From Streptomyces hiroshimensis (lineage in GTDB: Bacteria > Actinomycetota > Actinomycetes > Streptomycetales > Streptomycetaceae): 64,000 nucleotides of DNA. Within the stretch, counting starts at the first letter, position 1; each line of letters starts with the position of its first letter. The stretch spans positions 372,001-436,000 of the forward strand of contig NZ_BMUT01000004.1 in NCBI RefSeq assembly GCF_014650335.1, read 5' to 3'. Position numbers and translations under genes: made by a program. The notes below the pieces were generated by a model, which was given only the letters and a program-made list of their open reading frames with translations, made no database searches and was not told where the DNA came from. Positions 37,216 to 55,865 of this stretch are shown here, one piece after another.

Positions 37216-38052
37216 CTAGCGCTTCTTGTTCGTCTTGCGGCGGCGGACGATGTACTTGTTGCTCGCCTTCTTGGGAGAACGAGTACGACCCTCCTTCTGA
37301 CCCCACGGGGAGACCGGGTGACGACCACCGGAGGTCTTACCCTCACCACCACCGTGCGGGTGGTCAACCGGGTTCATCGCGACACCGCGGACGGTCGGGC
37401 GAACGCCCTTCCAGCGCATGCGGCCGGCCTTGCCCCAGTTGATGTTCGACTGCTCGGCGTTGCCGACCTCGCCGACCGTGGCGCGGCAGCGGACGTCGAC
37501 CAGGCGGACCTCGCCGGACGGCATACGCAGGTGGGCGTACTGGCCCTCCTTCGCCAGCAGCTGCACGGAGGAACCGGCAGAGCGGGCGAACTTGGCGCCA
37601 CCACCGGGACGGAGCTCGATCGCGTGGATCGTGGTACCGACCGGGATGTTGCGGAGCGGGAGGTTGTTGCCCGGCTTGATGTCGGCGCCGGGGCCGTTCT
37701 CAATCCGGTCGCCCTGGCTCAGCTTGGCCGGAGCGATGATGTAGCGCTTCTCGCCGTCTGCGTAGTGCAGGAGCGCGATGCGCGCGGTGCGGTTCGGGTC
37801 GTACTCGATGTGAGCGACCTTGGCCGGCACGCCGTCCTTGTCGTGACGACGGAAGTCGATCACGCGGTAGGCGCGCTTGTGGCCACCACCCTGGTGACGG
37901 ACGGTCACACGACCGGTGTTGTTACGGCCGCCCTTGCTGTGCAGCGGGCGGACCAGCGACTTCTCCGGCGTGGACCGCGTGATCTCGACAAAGTCGGCGA
38001 CGCTGGAGCCACGACGGCCCGGGGTCGTCGGCTTGTACTTGCGGATACCCAT
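37216..38052 (-). CDS. rplB: 50S ribosomal protein L2
   Basis: L2 is a primary 23S rRNA binder close to the peptidyl transferase centre. The 278-residue protein has [40 protein letters not shown], and the C-terminal [20 protein letters not shown] with the conserved histidine. It ends in the basic tail [10 protein letters not shown]. Confidence 0.97.
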   Translation of the reverse strand: MGIRKYKPTTPGRRGSSVADFVEITRSTPEKSLVRPLHSKGGRNNTGRVTVRHQGGGHKRAYRVIDFRRHDKDGVPAKVAHIEYDPNRTARIALLHYADGEKRYIIAPAKLSQGDRIENGPGADIKPGNNLPLRNIPVGTTIHAIELRPGGGAKFARSAGSSVQLLAKEGQYAHLRMPSGEVRLVDVRCRATVGEVGNAEQSNINWGKAGRMRWKGVRPTVRGVAMNPVDHPHGGGEGKTSGGRHPVSPWGQKEGRTRSPKKASNKYIVRRRKTNKKR

Positions 38053-38092
38053 TTCTCAGTCCTCGTCCGATTTCGGACGATCCAGACCGCCC

Positions 38093-38416
38093 TTAGGCGG
38101 TCGGACCGCCGAAGATGTCGATACGGTCGCCCTCGGCGAGGGTCACGATGGCGCGCTTGGTGTTGGCGCGCTTGCCGAAACCGGTCTTGGTGCGCTTGCG
38201 CTTACCCTGACGGTTGATCGTGTTGACCCCGGTGACCTTGACCGAGAAGACCGCCTCGACGGCCTGCTTGATCTGGGTCTTGTTGGCGCGCGGGTCGACG
38301 ATGAACGTGTACTTGTTCTCGTCCAGCAGCGCGTAGCTCTTCTCGGAGACAACCGGCTTGACCAGGAGGTCGCGCGGGTCCGAGAACGTCTTGCTGGTGA
38401 CGACGGCCTCAGTCAT
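38093..38416 (-). CDS. rplW: 50S ribosomal protein L23
   Basis: L23 is the docking site for trigger factor and signal recognition particle at the exit tunnel. The 107-residue protein has [40 protein letters not shown] and [21 protein letters not shown] 38416 overlaps the rplD stop by one base. Confidence 0.97.
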   Translation of the reverse strand: MTEAVVTSKTFSDPRDLLVKPVVSEKSYALLDENKYTFIVDPRANKTQIKQAVEAVFSVKVTGVNTINRQGKRKRTKTGFGKRANTKRAIVTLAEGDRIDIFGGPTA

Positions 38417-39066
38417 CAGGCCTCGCTCCCTTCGGTCTCAACGGCCTTGGGGCCAGACACGAAGGACTCGAAGGCGGCCTGGGTGAAGACCACGTCGTCG
38501 GAGACGAGCACGTCGTACGTGTTCAGCTGGCCCGGCTCCAGGATGTGAACCTGGGGCAGGTTGCGGGCGGACAGCCACGCGGCCTCGTTGGCGCGCTCGA
38601 CGACCAGGAGCAGGTTCTTCCGCTCGCTGATCTTGCCGAACAGGCTCTTCGCGGCCTTGGTGGACGCCGCACCCTCGACCACGTCGGAGACGACGTGGAT
38701 GCGGGAGTGACGCGCGCGGTCCGAGAGGGCACCGCGCAGGGCGGCGGCCTTCATCTTCTTCGGGGTGCGCTGCGAGTAGTCACGCGGCACGGGACCGTGC
38801 ACGACGCCACCACCGGCGAACTGCGGCGCGCGGGTCGAACCCTGACGGGCGCGACCGGTGCCCTTCTGGCGGTACGGCTTCTTGCCACCGCCGCGGACCT
38901 CGCCACGGGTCTTGGTCTTGTGCGTGCCCTGACGGGCAGCGGCCAGCTGCGCGACGACGACCTGGTGGATCAGCGGAACGCTGACCTTCGCGTCGAAGAT
39001 CTCCGCGGGGAGCTCGACGGTCCCGGCCTTGTCGCCTGCCGGCGAAAGGATGTCAATGGTGCTCAT
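38416..39066 (-). CDS. rplD: 50S ribosomal protein L4
   Basis: L4 has a loop in the exit tunnel and represses the S10 operon in E. coli. The 216-residue protein has the tunnel loop [20 protein letters not shown] with [19 protein letters not shown], no changes known for macrolide resistance, and [16 protein letters not shown]. It lies 7 bp from the rplC stop. Confidence 0.97.
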   Translation of the reverse strand: MSTIDILSPAGDKAGTVELPAEIFDAKVSVPLIHQVVVAQLAAARQGTHKTKTRGEVRGGGKKPYRQKGTGRARQGSTRAPQFAGGGVVHGPVPRDYSQRTPKKMKAAALRGALSDRARHSRIHVVSDVVEGAASTKAAKSLFGKISERKNLLLVVERANEAAWLSARNLPQVHILEPGQLNTYDVLVSDDVVFTQAAFESFVSGPKAVETEGSEA

Positions 39067-39073
39067 CGTTACC

Positions 39074-39718
39074 TCAGGCCCCCTTGGCCGCGGTACGGAC
39101 CAGGACGAGGCCGCCGTTCGGACCAGGAACCGCGCCCTTGATCAGGAGCAGGCCCTTCTCCGCGTCAACGGCGTGGACGGTCAGGTTCTGGGTGGTGACC
39201 CGCTCGTTGCCCATGCGGCCCGCCATGCGGAGGCCCTTGAACACACGGCCCGGGGTGGCGCAGCCACCGATGGAACCGGGGGAGCGGTGCTTGCGCTGGG
39301 TGCCGTGCCCGGCGCCGAGGCCACGGAAGTTGTGACGCTTCATGACACCGGCGAAGCCCTTGCCCTTGCTCTTGCCGGTGACGTCAACCTTGACGCCCGA
39401 CTCGAACACGGCGGCGGTGATCTCCTGGCCGAGCGTGTACTCGCTGGCGTCAGCGGTACGCAGCTCCACCAGGTGGCGGCGCGGGGTGACGTCGGCCTTG
39501 GCGAAGTGACCCTTGAGGGGCTTGTTCACCTTGCGCGGGTCGATCTCGCCGAAGGCGATCTGGACCGACTCGTAGCCGTCGCTGTCGTTGGTGCGGACCT
39601 GGGTGACGACGCAGGGCCCGGCCTTGACGACGGTCACCGGGACAACCCGGTTGTTCTCGTCCCAGACCTGGGTCATGCCGAGCTTCTCGCCCAGGACGCC
39701 CTTAATGTTCTTAGCCAT
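39074..39718 (-). CDS. rplC: 50S ribosomal protein L3
   Basis: L3 starts 50S assembly. The 214-residue protein reads [40 protein letters not shown] with the histidine and Gly-rich W-finger region, and [23 protein letters not shown] 39718 is the only start that gives the family N-terminus. Confidence 0.97.
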   Translation of the reverse strand: MAKNIKGVLGEKLGMTQVWDENNRVVPVTVVKAGPCVVTQVRTNDSDGYESVQIAFGEIDPRKVNKPLKGHFAKADVTPRRHLVELRTADASEYTLGQEITAAVFESGVKVDVTGKSKGKGFAGVMKRHNFRGLGAGHGTQRKHRSPGSIGGCATPGRVFKGLRMAGRMGNERVTTQNLTVHAVDAEKGLLLIKGAVPGPNGGLVLVRTAAKGA

Positions 39719-39731
39719 CTCGCGCGTCACC

Positions 39732-40040
39732 TCAGAGCTTGATCTCGATGTCGACGCCAGCCGGCAGGTCGAGACGCATAAGCGAGTCAACCGTCTTCGG
39801 CGTGGGGTCGAGGATGTCGATGAGGCGCTTGTGCGTGCGCATCTCGAAGTGCTCGCGCGAGTCCTTGTACTTGTGCGGCGACTTGATGACGCAGTACACG
39901 TTCTTCTCAGTGGGCAGCGGCACCGGGCCCGCGACCGACGCACCAGTGCGCGTCACCGTCTCGACGATCTTCTTCGCCGAGGAGTCGATGACCTCGTGGT
40001 CGTAGGCCTTGAGCCGGATGCGGATCTTCTGTCCCGCCAT
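39732..40040 (-). CDS. rpsJ: 30S ribosomal protein S10
   Basis: S10 is also the NusE partner of NusB in antitermination. The 102-residue protein has [40 protein letters not shown] and [15 protein letters not shown]. It is the first gene of the S10 operon and has a long leader carrying the element at 40143-40167. Confidence 0.97.
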   Translation of the reverse strand: MAGQKIRIRLKAYDHEVIDSSAKKIVETVTRTGASVAGPVPLPTEKNVYCVIKSPHKYKDSREHFEMRTHKRLIDILDPTPKTVDSLMRLDLPAGVDIEIKL

Positions 40041-40142
40041 GGCTACTCAGTAGTCCTGTCTCTCGTAACGCTCTGGGACTCGGCCGGCTGCGCTCAGAAG
40101 CGACGTCATCGCTTCCGAACACCGCCCTTCCCCACTCCACCT

Positions 40143-40167
40143 CCGACCCACGCGGTCGGGCGTGTCG
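40143..40167 (-). promoter_or_regulatory. 25-base leader element shared with the rpsL leader
   Basis: The 25 bases are identical to 47315-47339. On the minus strand the core reads CACGC-CCGACC-GCGTG-GGTCGG: either CACGC pairs with GCGTG, or CCGACC pairs with GGTCGG, but not both. It lies 102 bases upstream of the rpsJ start, in a leader of about 380 bases. Confidence 0.6.
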
Positions 40168-40425
40168 CGCCCCTTCCAGCAGATTTCCCTAAGGAAATTC
40201 CCTGATGAAGGGGGTTGTGGGGGAAAGACACCCACCGAGCGCCTGGCTGGGGCCCCGCTGACACTTCCCGGAAGATTCCCGTACTTCCGCCTCTGATAAG
40301 AGACGACGAGTACTGCGGGACTCGCTTCCAGTCCTCCCGGCGGGAGGCGCGCAGCATCGGCACTCAACCGAGCAACCTGAACAGTGTGCCATACGTGCCC
40401 GAAGAGGCGCCAATCCTGGCCGAAG

Positions 40426-40453
40426 ACGGTACCCCGACCGGCTCAGTTGTCAA
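40426..40453 (-). promoter_or_regulatory. Promoter of the S10 operon; gap 40041-40669
   Basis: On the minus strand a perfect -35 TTGACA (40448-40453) and TACCGT (40426-40431) lie 16 bp apart. Transcription would begin near 40419, about 380 bases before rpsJ. The 629-bp gap contains this promoter and the shared leader element; I found no gene in it and no clear promoter for the plus-strand deacetylase. Confidence 0.6.
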
Positions 40454-40669
40454 ACCACCTCGCCGACATACGGGACACTATGGCTCTTACACCTCGACCG
40501 CCGCTCGGGTCCCCCAGGTCACCCGCTCCACGCCTGCCGGACGCCGTGAAATCCGCACTTTGCCGGGGTTTGCCGCGGCCCCGGGCAACCGCCGCGCTCC
40601 CCCCGTCGTCCCCTAACACGCCGGGGCAGCCGGGGACTGCGCGCTGCACAACGGGACGGAGTCATGTAG

Positions 40670-42784
40670 TTGAACATCTCACAGCACATGGTGATATCCC
40701 GCCGGATGGCGCTCGCCGGCCTGGCCGCCGCCACGGCGGCCGTCGCGGCGGGGTGCAGCGGAGGAGGCGGCAAGAAGCCCAAGGCCTCCCCCAGCCCCAT
40801 AAGAGCTGTGGACCCGAGCGCCACCCAGTCGTTCACCGACGCGGGGAACTCCCTGCTGCTGCAGGTCATGGCGCACCCCGACGACGATCTGTACTTCATG
40901 AACCCCGACGCCGAGCACATCGTGCAGGCCGGGGTCCCCGTCGTCTCGGTCTACGTCACGGCCGGCGAGGCCGTGGGGCAGAACTGGATCGAGGGCATGC
41001 CCAAGAGCAAGCCCGACAAGGCGGCCTACTCCTCCGCGCGCCACCAGGGCCTGCGCCAGGCGTACGCCGAGATGATCGGCCTGGACCGGTTCGCGTCCTG
41101 GAAGAAGTCCGTGCTGGACCTGGGCAACGGCGTCAAGGCCGAGACCAACGAGCTCGCCAACGGCCGGCGCAAGGCCCAGCTGATCTTCCTCAACATCGCC
41201 ATGCTCTCGGCCCGCGAGATGCGGCTGCCCCTGCTGTGGGAGCGGCCCGAGGGCGAGATGCAGTCCCTCGTCGCCACCGGCTCGCCCTGCACCTCCTCCA
41301 GCACCTACCGGCACGGCACGCTGGTGGACACCCTCGCCGCGATCATGGACCGGTTCCGGCCGACGGTGGTCCACACCATGGACCCGGACCCCGACTACCA
41401 GGTCCACGACGCCACCCACCCCAAGGACAACGACTACGGGGCCTGCTCCGACCACCGCGACCACACCCCCACCGCGCTCTTCACCTGGAAGGCGCTCTCC
41501 CAGTGGGTGGCCGACACCACCAAGCGCGAGGGCCACCCGCCCCGCTTTGTGACCACGTCCTTCCGCGGGTACTACAACCAGCGCTGGCCGCACAACCTCC
41601 CGCCCGAGGTCATCGACCAGAAGCACCGCCTGGTCGAGGCATACGGCGGCGACCCCTCCTGGGAGTGCGGCAACCCCGCCGGCTGCGGCGACTACGGCCA
41701 GGGCGGCGACCGCCCCATGAAGAACCGCAAGGGCTGGATCCGCTCCACCCACTACCGCTACCAGGGCCCCACCACCGCCCTGGGCACCGACAAGGGCGGC
41801 CGCCTGGAGGCCTTCGGCGTCCTGGGCACCCAGGCCGTGCGCTGGCAGGAGACCTCCCCCGGCAGCGGCCGCTGGAGCGAGCCGCAGAACCTCGGCGGCG
41901 GTCCCCTCGCGCCCGCCCTCGCGGCCGTGCAGGACTCCGAGGGGCGCCGGCTGCTGTTCGCCCTGCGGTTCTCCGCCCTCGCCGGGCAGGGCCGCCCCGA
42001 CACCCGCGAGATCGTCGTCCTGGAGCAGCGCTCCCCCGGCGGCCCCTTCAAGGCCTGGACCGGCCTCGGCAACCCCGAGCACCGCCCCGACCGCGGCCGC
42101 CGCGTCGGCATGCCGGCCGCCGTCGCCGCCCCCGACGGGCGCGTGCACCTCTTCGTCCGCAACGCCGGCAAGGGCGTCTCCGGCCGGGTGCGCGAGGCCG
42201 ACGGCACCTGGGGGAAGTGGCAGAGCCTGCAGGGGCAGGAGATCCAGGACGGGCTCACCGCCGTGCTGGACGGGGACAAGCGCGTCCACGTCTTCGGCAC
42301 CGGACGCGACACCGTCCACCACTGGACGCAGGAGAAGCCGGGCGAGCCGGTCCGCTACGCGCCCCTGAAGGGCCTGCCGCAGCCGGGCGGGCTCCCTGGT
42401 GCGGCGCTGGGCCCCGAGGGCGCCCTGACCCTCGTCTACCGCTCCCCCGCGGCCGTCGAGCCGGCGGTCCACACCTTCACGCCGGGCTCCGAGGACATCC
42501 GCACCACCGAGCTGCAGAACTTCGCGGGCTACGGGCCGCTCGCCGCGCACACCCTGGCCGTCCGCGGCGGCCGGGACGCGGTGATGGTGCTCGGGCGGGC
42601 GGTGAACGGCGAGATACAGCTCACCGACGGCTCCGGGGACTCCGAGCCCGTGCGCTCCGAGGCCAGGCTCGTCCCCGTGGGCACCTCCGCGATGACCACC
42701 GACGCCGGCCACCGGTTGTGCGTCGCCGGGATGAGCCCGGACGCGAGGCCGTGGATCTGGCGCCCGGAGCTCCCGCACACGTGA
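40670..42784 (+). CDS. Exported PIG-L family deacetylase with beta-rich C-terminal domain, 704 aa
   Basis: The signal region has a twin-arginine-like SRRMALAGL and a lipobox VAAG-Cys29, so the protein is probably an exported lipoprotein. Residues 60-350 are a PIG-L/LmbE zinc deacetylase: [15 protein letters not shown] with zinc-binding His and Asp, then SDHRDHTP with the second His. Residues 365-700 are repeats such as [18 protein letters not shown] and [13 protein letters not shown], resembling lectin-like beta-propeller blades. De-N-acetylation of an extracellular sugar is likely, substrate unknown. The TTG start at 40670 has GGAG eight bases upstream; ATG 40688 is the alternative. Confidence 0.82.
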   Translation: MNISQHMVISRRMALAGLAAATAAVAAGCSGGGGKKPKASPSPIRAVDPSATQSFTDAGNSLLLQVMAHPDDDLYFMNPDAEHIVQAGVPVVSVYVTAGEAVGQNWIEGMPKSKPDKAAYSSARHQGLRQAYAEMIGLDRFASWKKSVLDLGNGVKAETNELANGRRKAQLIFLNIAMLSAREMRLPLLWERPEGEMQSLVATGSPCTSSSTYRHGTLVDTLAAIMDRFRPTVVHTMDPDPDYQVHDATHPKDNDYGACSDHRDHTPTALFTWKALSQWVADTTKREGHPPRFVTTSFRGYYNQRWPHNLPPEVIDQKHRLVEAYGGDPSWECGNPAGCGDYGQGGDRPMKNRKGWIRSTHYRYQGPTTALGTDKGGRLEAFGVLGTQAVRWQETSPGSGRWSEPQNLGGGPLAPALAAVQDSEGRRLLFALRFSALAGQGRPDTREIVVLEQRSPGGPFKAWTGLGNPEHRPDRGRRVGMPAAVAAPDGRVHLFVRNAGKGVSGRVREADGTWGKWQSLQGQEIQDGLTAVLDGDKRVHVFGTGRDTVHHWTQEKPGEPVRYAPLKGLPQPGGLPGAALGPEGALTLVYRSPAAVEPAVHTFTPGSEDIRTTELQNFAGYGPLAAHTLAVRGGRDAVMVLGRAVNGEIQLTDGSGDSEPVRSEARLVPVGTSAMTTDAGHRLCVAGMSPDARPWIWRPELPHT

Positions 42785-42842
42785 TGCGGCCGTACGGCGT
42801 TCACCCGTGCGGCTGATTCCGTCCACAGGGGCGCATACATGC

Positions 42843-42882
42843 GAGAAGGCCCCGCACATCCGAGGATGTGCGGGGCCTTCTC
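42843..42882. terminator. Bidirectional terminator after tuf and the deacetylase gene
   Basis: A perfect 18-bp stem (GAGAAGGCCCCGCACATC with its complement) around CGAG. It lies 20 bp past the tuf stop and 58 bp past the plus-strand deacetylase stop, so it can serve both convergent genes. Confidence 0.9.
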
Positions 42883-42902
42883 AGACCTTCAAGCAAGAAG
42901 AC

Positions 42903-44096
<1,194 letters not shown>

Positions 44097-44172
44097 TGGG
44101 GTCCTCCTGGGAGTGGTTCTGTACGCCTAGATTCGGTCGGCGCCAGGGATCTTTGCTGGGGTGCCGTCCGCC

Positions 44173-44206
44173 GGGGCACACCGCCACGTTTGCGGTGGTA
44201 TGCCCC
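44173..44206 (-). other. Hairpin between fusA and tuf
   Basis: GGGGCACACCGCCAC pairs with GCGGTGGTATGCCCC around a four-base loop, with one mismatch and three G-U pairs in the RNA. It may partially end the rpsL-fusA transcript; tuf1 genes of Streptomyces are known to have an extra promoter in this gap, which I could not locate. Confidence 0.6.
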
Positions 44207-44259
44207 GACAGCCGGTGTCAAGCCTAAGGCGTGAGCCTCGTCTGTGGAGACGGAGCTCG

Positions 44260-46383
44260 TTACTCGCCCTTGGCCTTCGCGATGATCTCCTCGGCGACGT
44301 TCCGCGGAACCTCGGCGTAGGAGTCGAACTGCATCGAGTAGCTTGCGCGACCCGAAGTCTTGCTGCGGAGGTCTCCGACGTAGCCGAACATCTCCGACAG
44401 CGGAACCAGGCCCTTGACGAGCTTGGCGCCGTGACGGTCCTCCATGGCCTGGATCTGGCCACGGCGGGAGTTGATGTCACCGATGACATCACCCATGTAG
44501 TCCTCGGGGGTGGTGACCTCGACGGACATCATCGGCTCGAGCAGAGCCGGGGACGCCTTACGAGCACCCTCCTTGAACGCCATGGAACCGGCGATCTTGA
44601 ACGCGAGCTCGGAGGAGTCGACGTCGTGGTAGGCACCGTCGAGCAGCGTCACCTTCACGCCGGTCAGCGGGTAGCCGGCCAGAACACCGAACTCCATGGC
44701 CTCCTGGCAACCGGCGTCCACGGACGGGATGTACTCCCGCGGGATGCGGCCACCGGTGACCTTGTTCTCGAACTCGTAGCCGTCGCCCTCGAGGGGCTCG
44801 ATGGCCATCTGCACCTTGGCGAACTGGCCGGAACCACCAGTCTGCTTCTTGTGCGTGTAGTCGATGCGCTCGACGGCCTTGCGGATCGTCTCGCGGTAGG
44901 CGACCTGCGGCTTGCCGACGTTGGCCTCTACCTTGAACTCACGGCGCATACGGTCGACCAGCACGTCGAGGTGCAGCTCGCCCATACCCGCGATGATGGT
45001 CTGGCCCGTCTCCTCGTCCGTGTGGACCTGGAAGGACGGGTCCTCCTCGGCGAGACGCTGGATCGCGACGCCGAGCTTCTCCTGGTCGCCCTTGGACTTG
45101 GGCTCGATGGCGACCTGGATGACCGGGGCCGGGAAGTCCATCGACTCGAGGATCACCGGGTCGGACGCGGAGCAGAGGGTCTCACCGGTGGTGGTCTGCT
45201 TCAGACCCATGACGGCGACGATGTCGCCGGCACCCACCGAGTCGATCTCCTCACGCTTGTTCGCGTGCATCCGGTAGATCTTGCCGATGCGCTCCTTCTT
45301 GCCCTTCACGGAGTTCTGCACCTGGGTGCCGGCCTCCATGCGGCCCGAGTAAACCCGGACGAAGGTGAGCTTGCCGAGGTGCGGGTCGCTCATGATCTTG
45401 AAGGCAAGGCCGGCGAACGGCTCGTCGTCGGACGGCTTGCGCTTCACGACCTCGTCGGCGTTGTTGACCGCGTGGCCCTCAACGGCCTCGATGTCCAGCG
45501 GCGACGGCAGGTAGCGGACCACGGCGTCGAGCAGGGGCTGAACGCCCTTGTTCTTGAACGCGGTACCACAGAACACCGGGGTGACGGTGGGCGAGTCGCT
45601 GCCGCCCTTCGACGCGAGCGTGATGCGGCGGATGGCCGCCATCAGCTGCTCCTCGGTGGGCTCCTGGCCCTCGAGGAAGAGCTCCATCATCTCTTCGTCG
45701 TTCTCGGCAACGCCCTCGAGGAGCTTGCCGCGCCATTCCTCGGCAGCCTCGATGTGGGTGTCCGGGATGTCGACGACGTCGTACATCTCGCCCTTGGCGG
45801 CCTCGGCGGACCAGACCAGAGCCTTCATCTGGACGAGGTCGACCACGCCCTTGAAGTCGGCCTCGGTACCGATCGGCAGCTGCATGACCAGCGGAACCGC
45901 GCCCAGGCGGTCGACGATCATGTCGACGCAGCGGTGGAACTCGGCACCCGTACGGTCCAGCTTGTTGACGAAGCAGATACGCGGCACGCCGTAGCGGTCC
46001 GCCTGACGCCAAACGGTCTCGGACTGGGGCTCGACACCGGCGACGCCGTCGAACACCGTCACGGCACCGTCGAGCACGCGCAGCGAACGCTCCACCTCGA
46101 CGGTGAAGTCGACGTGGCCCGGGGTGTCGATGATGTTGATGGTGTGGTCGACGTCGTTCAGCGGCCAGTGGCAGGTGGTGGCAGCAGAGGTGATCGTGAT
46201 GCCACGCTCCTGCTCCTGCTCCATCCAGTCCATCGTGGCAGCGCCGTCGTGGACCTCACCGATCTTGTACGAAACACCGGTGTAGAACAGGATCCGCTCG
46301 GTGGTGGTCGTCTTGCCCGCGTCGATGTGGGCCATGATCCCGATGTTGCGGACCTTGGCCAGGTCAAGCGAAGTGGTGGCCAT
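44260..46383 (-). CDS. fusA: Elongation factor G
   Basis: EF-G drives translocation. The 707-residue protein has [47 protein letters not shown] and the domain IV-V blocks ([33 protein letters not shown]). Its fusidic-acid region looks normal. ATG 46383 is 39 bp from the rpsG stop. Confidence 0.97.
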   Translation of the reverse strand: MATTSLDLAKVRNIGIMAHIDAGKTTTTERILFYTGVSYKIGEVHDGAATMDWMEQEQERGITITSAATTCHWPLNDVDHTINIIDTPGHVDFTVEVERSLRVLDGAVTVFDGVAGVEPQSETVWRQADRYGVPRICFVNKLDRTGAEFHRCVDMIVDRLGAVPLVMQLPIGTEADFKGVVDLVQMKALVWSAEAAKGEMYDVVDIPDTHIEAAEEWRGKLLEGVAENDEEMMELFLEGQEPTEEQLMAAIRRITLASKGGSDSPTVTPVFCGTAFKNKGVQPLLDAVVRYLPSPLDIEAVEGHAVNNADEVVKRKPSDDEPFAGLAFKIMSDPHLGKLTFVRVYSGRMEAGTQVQNSVKGKKERIGKIYRMHANKREEIDSVGAGDIVAVMGLKQTTTGETLCSASDPVILESMDFPAPVIQVAIEPKSKGDQEKLGVAIQRLAEEDPSFQVHTDEETGQTIIAGMGELHLDVLVDRMRREFKVEANVGKPQVAYRETIRKAVERIDYTHKKQTGGSGQFAKVQMAIEPLEGDGYEFENKVTGGRIPREYIPSVDAGCQEAMEFGVLAGYPLTGVKVTLLDGAYHDVDSSELAFKIAGSMAFKEGARKASPALLEPMMSVEVTTPEDYMGDVIGDINSRRGQIQAMEDRHGAKLVKGLVPLSEMFGYVGDLRSKTSGRASYSMQFDSYAEVPRNVAEEIIAKAKGE

Positions 46384-46422
46384 ATGGCTCAGTCTTCTCT
46401 CGGTTCTCGATGGGGGTAGCGA

Positions 46423-46893
46423 CTACCAGCGGTAGTGCGCGAAGGCCTTGTTGGACTCGGCCATCTTGTGCGTGTCCTCACGCTTCTTGACCGAGGCGCC
46501 GAGACCGTTCGAGGCGTCCAGCAGCTCGTTCATGAGGCGCTCGGTCATGGTCTTCTCGCGACGGGCGCGGGAGTAACCGACCAGCCAGCGCAGCGCCAGG
46601 GTGGAGGCGCGGCCCGGACGGACCTCGACCGGCACCTGGTAGGTGGCGCCACCGACGCGGCGGGACTTGACCTCGAGAGCCGGCTTGACGTTCTCGAGAG
46701 CGCGCTTGAGGGTGATGACCGGGTCGTTACCGGTCTTCTCGCGCAGACCCTCCATGGCGCCGTACACGATGCGCTCGGCGGTGGAGCGCTTGCCGTGCAG
46801 GAGGATCTTGTTGATCAGCGACGTCACCAGAGGGGAGCCGTAAACCGGGTCGATGATGACCGGGCGCTTCGGGGCGGGGCCCTTACGAGGCAT
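46423..46893 (-). CDS. rpsG: 30S ribosomal protein S7
   Basis: S7 nucleates the 30S head. The 156-residue protein has [40 protein letters not shown] and [20 protein letters not shown]. It starts 2 bp from the rpsL stop. Confidence 0.97.
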   Translation of the reverse strand: MPRKGPAPKRPVIIDPVYGSPLVTSLINKILLHGKRSTAERIVYGAMEGLREKTGNDPVITLKRALENVKPALEVKSRRVGGATYQVPVEVRPGRASTLALRWLVGYSRARREKTMTERLMNELLDASNGLGASVKKREDTHKMAESNKAFAHYRW

Positions 46894-46895
46894 TC

Positions 46896-47267
46896 TTACT
46901 TCTCCTTCTTGGCGCCGTAGCGGCTGCGAGCCTGCTTACGGTTCTTGACGCCCTGCGTGTCGAGGGAGCCGCGGATGATCTTGTAGCGAACACCCGGCAG
47001 GTCCTTCACACGGCCACCGCGCACGAGCACGATCGAGTGCTCCTGCAGGTTGTGACCCTCACCCGGAATGTAAGCGGTGACCTCGATGCCGGAGGTCAGG
47101 CGCACACGCGCGACCTTACGGAGCGCCGAGTTCGGCTTCTTCGGGGTGGTCGTGAAAACACGCGTGCAGACGCCACGACGCTGGGGCGAACCCTCGAGTG
47201 CGGGCGTCTTGTTCTTCTCGACCTTGTCCTGCCGGCCCTTCCGGACCAGCTGCTGGATCGTAGGCAC
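46896..47267 (-). CDS. rpsL: 30S ribosomal protein S12
   Basis: S12 is at the decoding centre. The 123-residue protein has [15 protein letters not shown] with the Lys of the streptomycin site and [19 protein letters not shown] with the second site (Lys88-Pro91 region). Both are wild-type, so neither of the classic streptomycin-resistance substitutions is present. Its leader contains the shared 25-base element. Confidence 0.97.
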   Translation of the reverse strand: MPTIQQLVRKGRQDKVEKNKTPALEGSPQRRGVCTRVFTTTPKKPNSALRKVARVRLTSGIEVTAYIPGEGHNLQEHSIVLVRGGRVKDLPGVRYKIIRGSLDTQGVKNRKQARSRYGAKKEK

Positions 47268-47314
47268 CGTTTCTCCGGTTTCTGTGATCTCGATAAAACT
47301 AACCTGGGAACCCG

Positions 47315-47339
47315 CCGACCCACGCGGTCGGGCGTGTCG
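47315..47339 (-). promoter_or_regulatory. 25-base leader element shared with the rpsJ leader
   Basis: Identical in all 25 bases to 40143-40167, on the same strand. It lies 47 bases upstream of rpsL and about 145 bases after the predicted transcription start. It offers the same two alternative hairpins. Confidence 0.6.
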
Positions 47340-47486
47340 AACGCTGCAGACCCCTGCCGATGGTGGAAAGGGCGCAGAATTCGGTGTCTTCGACCGCTAC
47401 GGACCGAGAAGATCCGAGAGGTCCGGTCTCCCGTGCGGACTGTGGGCACACACGAGAGCCCAGGGACACCCCAGGCACAAGGTCAG

Positions 47487-47515
47487 AGCCTACCTAGCGC
47501 ATGGGCTGCGGTCAA
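47487..47515 (-). promoter_or_regulatory. Promoter of rpsL-rpsG-fusA; gap 47268-47711
   Basis: TTGACC (47510-47515) and TAGGCT (47487-47492) are exactly 17 bp apart on the minus strand, a near-consensus vegetative promoter. Transcription would start near 47480, giving a 213-base leader. In the rest of this 444-bp gap I see only the shared element and the rpoC terminator. Confidence 0.7.
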
Positions 47516-47659
47516 AACAAATGCACACGCGGAGGACACCCCGATGTGCTGCATATGTCACGTTATGCCGGGGCCGCAGGCGGTTGGTGTCGCGCGTATG
47601 GGTGAAATCACGCGGCCGGCGCTCCCCTCTCCCGGATCCGCCGGAGCCCGGATACGCCG

Positions 47660-47692
47660 CAGGGCGGCCACCCCGGTGGGATGACCGCCCTG
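47660..47692 (-). terminator. Terminator after rpoC
   Basis: CAGGGCGG (47660-47667) pairs with CCGCCCTG (47685-47692), enclosing a second small CCACC-GGTGG stem. It lies 19 bp past the rpoC stop. Confidence 0.7.
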
Positions 47693-47711
47693 TGGACGTA
47701 CCGCTTGCGGC

Positions 47712-51611
<3,900 letters not shown>

Positions 51612-51672
51612 TGTTCGTCAATCCCTCTTTCAGGGTCGTGTCTTCATCAGTGGTCTGAGGGGGTCCGGGGAC

Positions 51673-51701
51673 GACGGGGGGCTCGTGGTGAGCCCCCCGT
51701 C
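51673..51701 (-). other. Strong hairpin between rpoB and rpoC
   Basis: A perfect 12-bp stem GACGGGGGGCTC with its complement around GTGGT, beginning 7 bp after the rpoB stop. There is no U-tract, and rpoC has no clear promoter of its own, so it is more likely an RNA-stabilising or processing signal than a full terminator. Confidence 0.7.
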
Positions 51702-51708
51702 AGACCCG

Positions 51709-55191
<3,483 letters not shown>

Positions 55192-55352
55192 GAGGGGGTC
55201 CTTCCGAGGGCTCGGACTCACTACGCGCGTACCGGCCCCACACCGTGCATCGATAAGAAATCCCAGGTCAGCGGGTTTCCATCAGCAGTGCTCGATAGTG
55301 GGCATGCCCCTGGTGACGGGCAGGGAGCAGCTAACAGGCAGCGCAAAGGGTC

Positions 55353-55381
55353 AGTGTAGCCACTTGGCCCACTGATGTCCA
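55353..55381 (-). promoter_or_regulatory. rpoB proximal promoter
   Basis: TGGACA (55376-55381) and TACACT (55353-55358) are 17 bp apart on the minus strand. Transcription would start near 55346, about 155 bases before rpoB. Confidence 0.65.
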
Positions 55382-55598
55382 GAGCGGATGTGCGGAGACC
55401 GGTGCGATACCAATCTCTCCCTCCGGGATCCTGTTGTCCCTCGCTGTGCGATGCCGCTGCCGTGCTGCTGCCGTGCGCTTCAGGACGCCCGGCACCATCC
55501 GGTGCCGATGACGCCTGCCGGCATCGCCTGACGCAAGACTTCCCAGTTCGCCTTCGATCCATGCCTCGGACGGTGGACCGATGTGGCGACGCGTCCTG

Positions 55599-55627
55599 AG
55601 AATTGCGCGCCCCGTCGCGTTCGTCAA
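55599..55627 (-). promoter_or_regulatory. rpoB distal promoter; gap 55192-55865
   Basis: TTGACG (55622-55627) and AATTCT (55599-55604) are exactly 17 bp apart on the minus strand. The leader would be about 400 bases. The 674-bp gap also holds the proximal promoter and the hairpin after rplL; an open minus-strand frame of 113 codons (55221-55562) shows no recognisable domain and I do not call it a gene. Confidence 0.6.
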
Positions 55628-55788
55628 GGCCCTACGCCTCGCAGCGCCCCTCGGCACCCCGCGTGACCGTGATCGTCCCGCGCTGCTCCACGGCCCCCGG
55701 ACCGGCCTCACGACCCGTCCGGGAGGGCAACGAAGATCACCATACTCGCCCCGGGGGTGGGTCGTCGCAGCCGTCCCGGGAAACGCCG

Positions 55789-55820
55789 AAGGGCGACCAC
55801 CCGCATGGGTGATCGCCCTT
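55789..55820 (-). other. Hairpin (attenuator) after rplL
   Basis: AAGGGCGACCACCC pairs with its complement with one mismatch around a GCAT loop, 45 bp past the rplL stop. The rplJL-rpoBC operon of E. coli has an attenuator in the same place; this hairpin is the likely equivalent. Confidence 0.65.
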
Positions 55821-55865
55821 GGCTACCGGCTAACGCCGGTGAAGAGAGTCAGACGACTCGCGAGG

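Noticed and set aside
55221-55562. Possible 113-codon gene in the rpoB leader
   Set aside because: It overlaps the proximal promoter and has no recognisable domain or ribosome site; I cannot distinguish it from chance.
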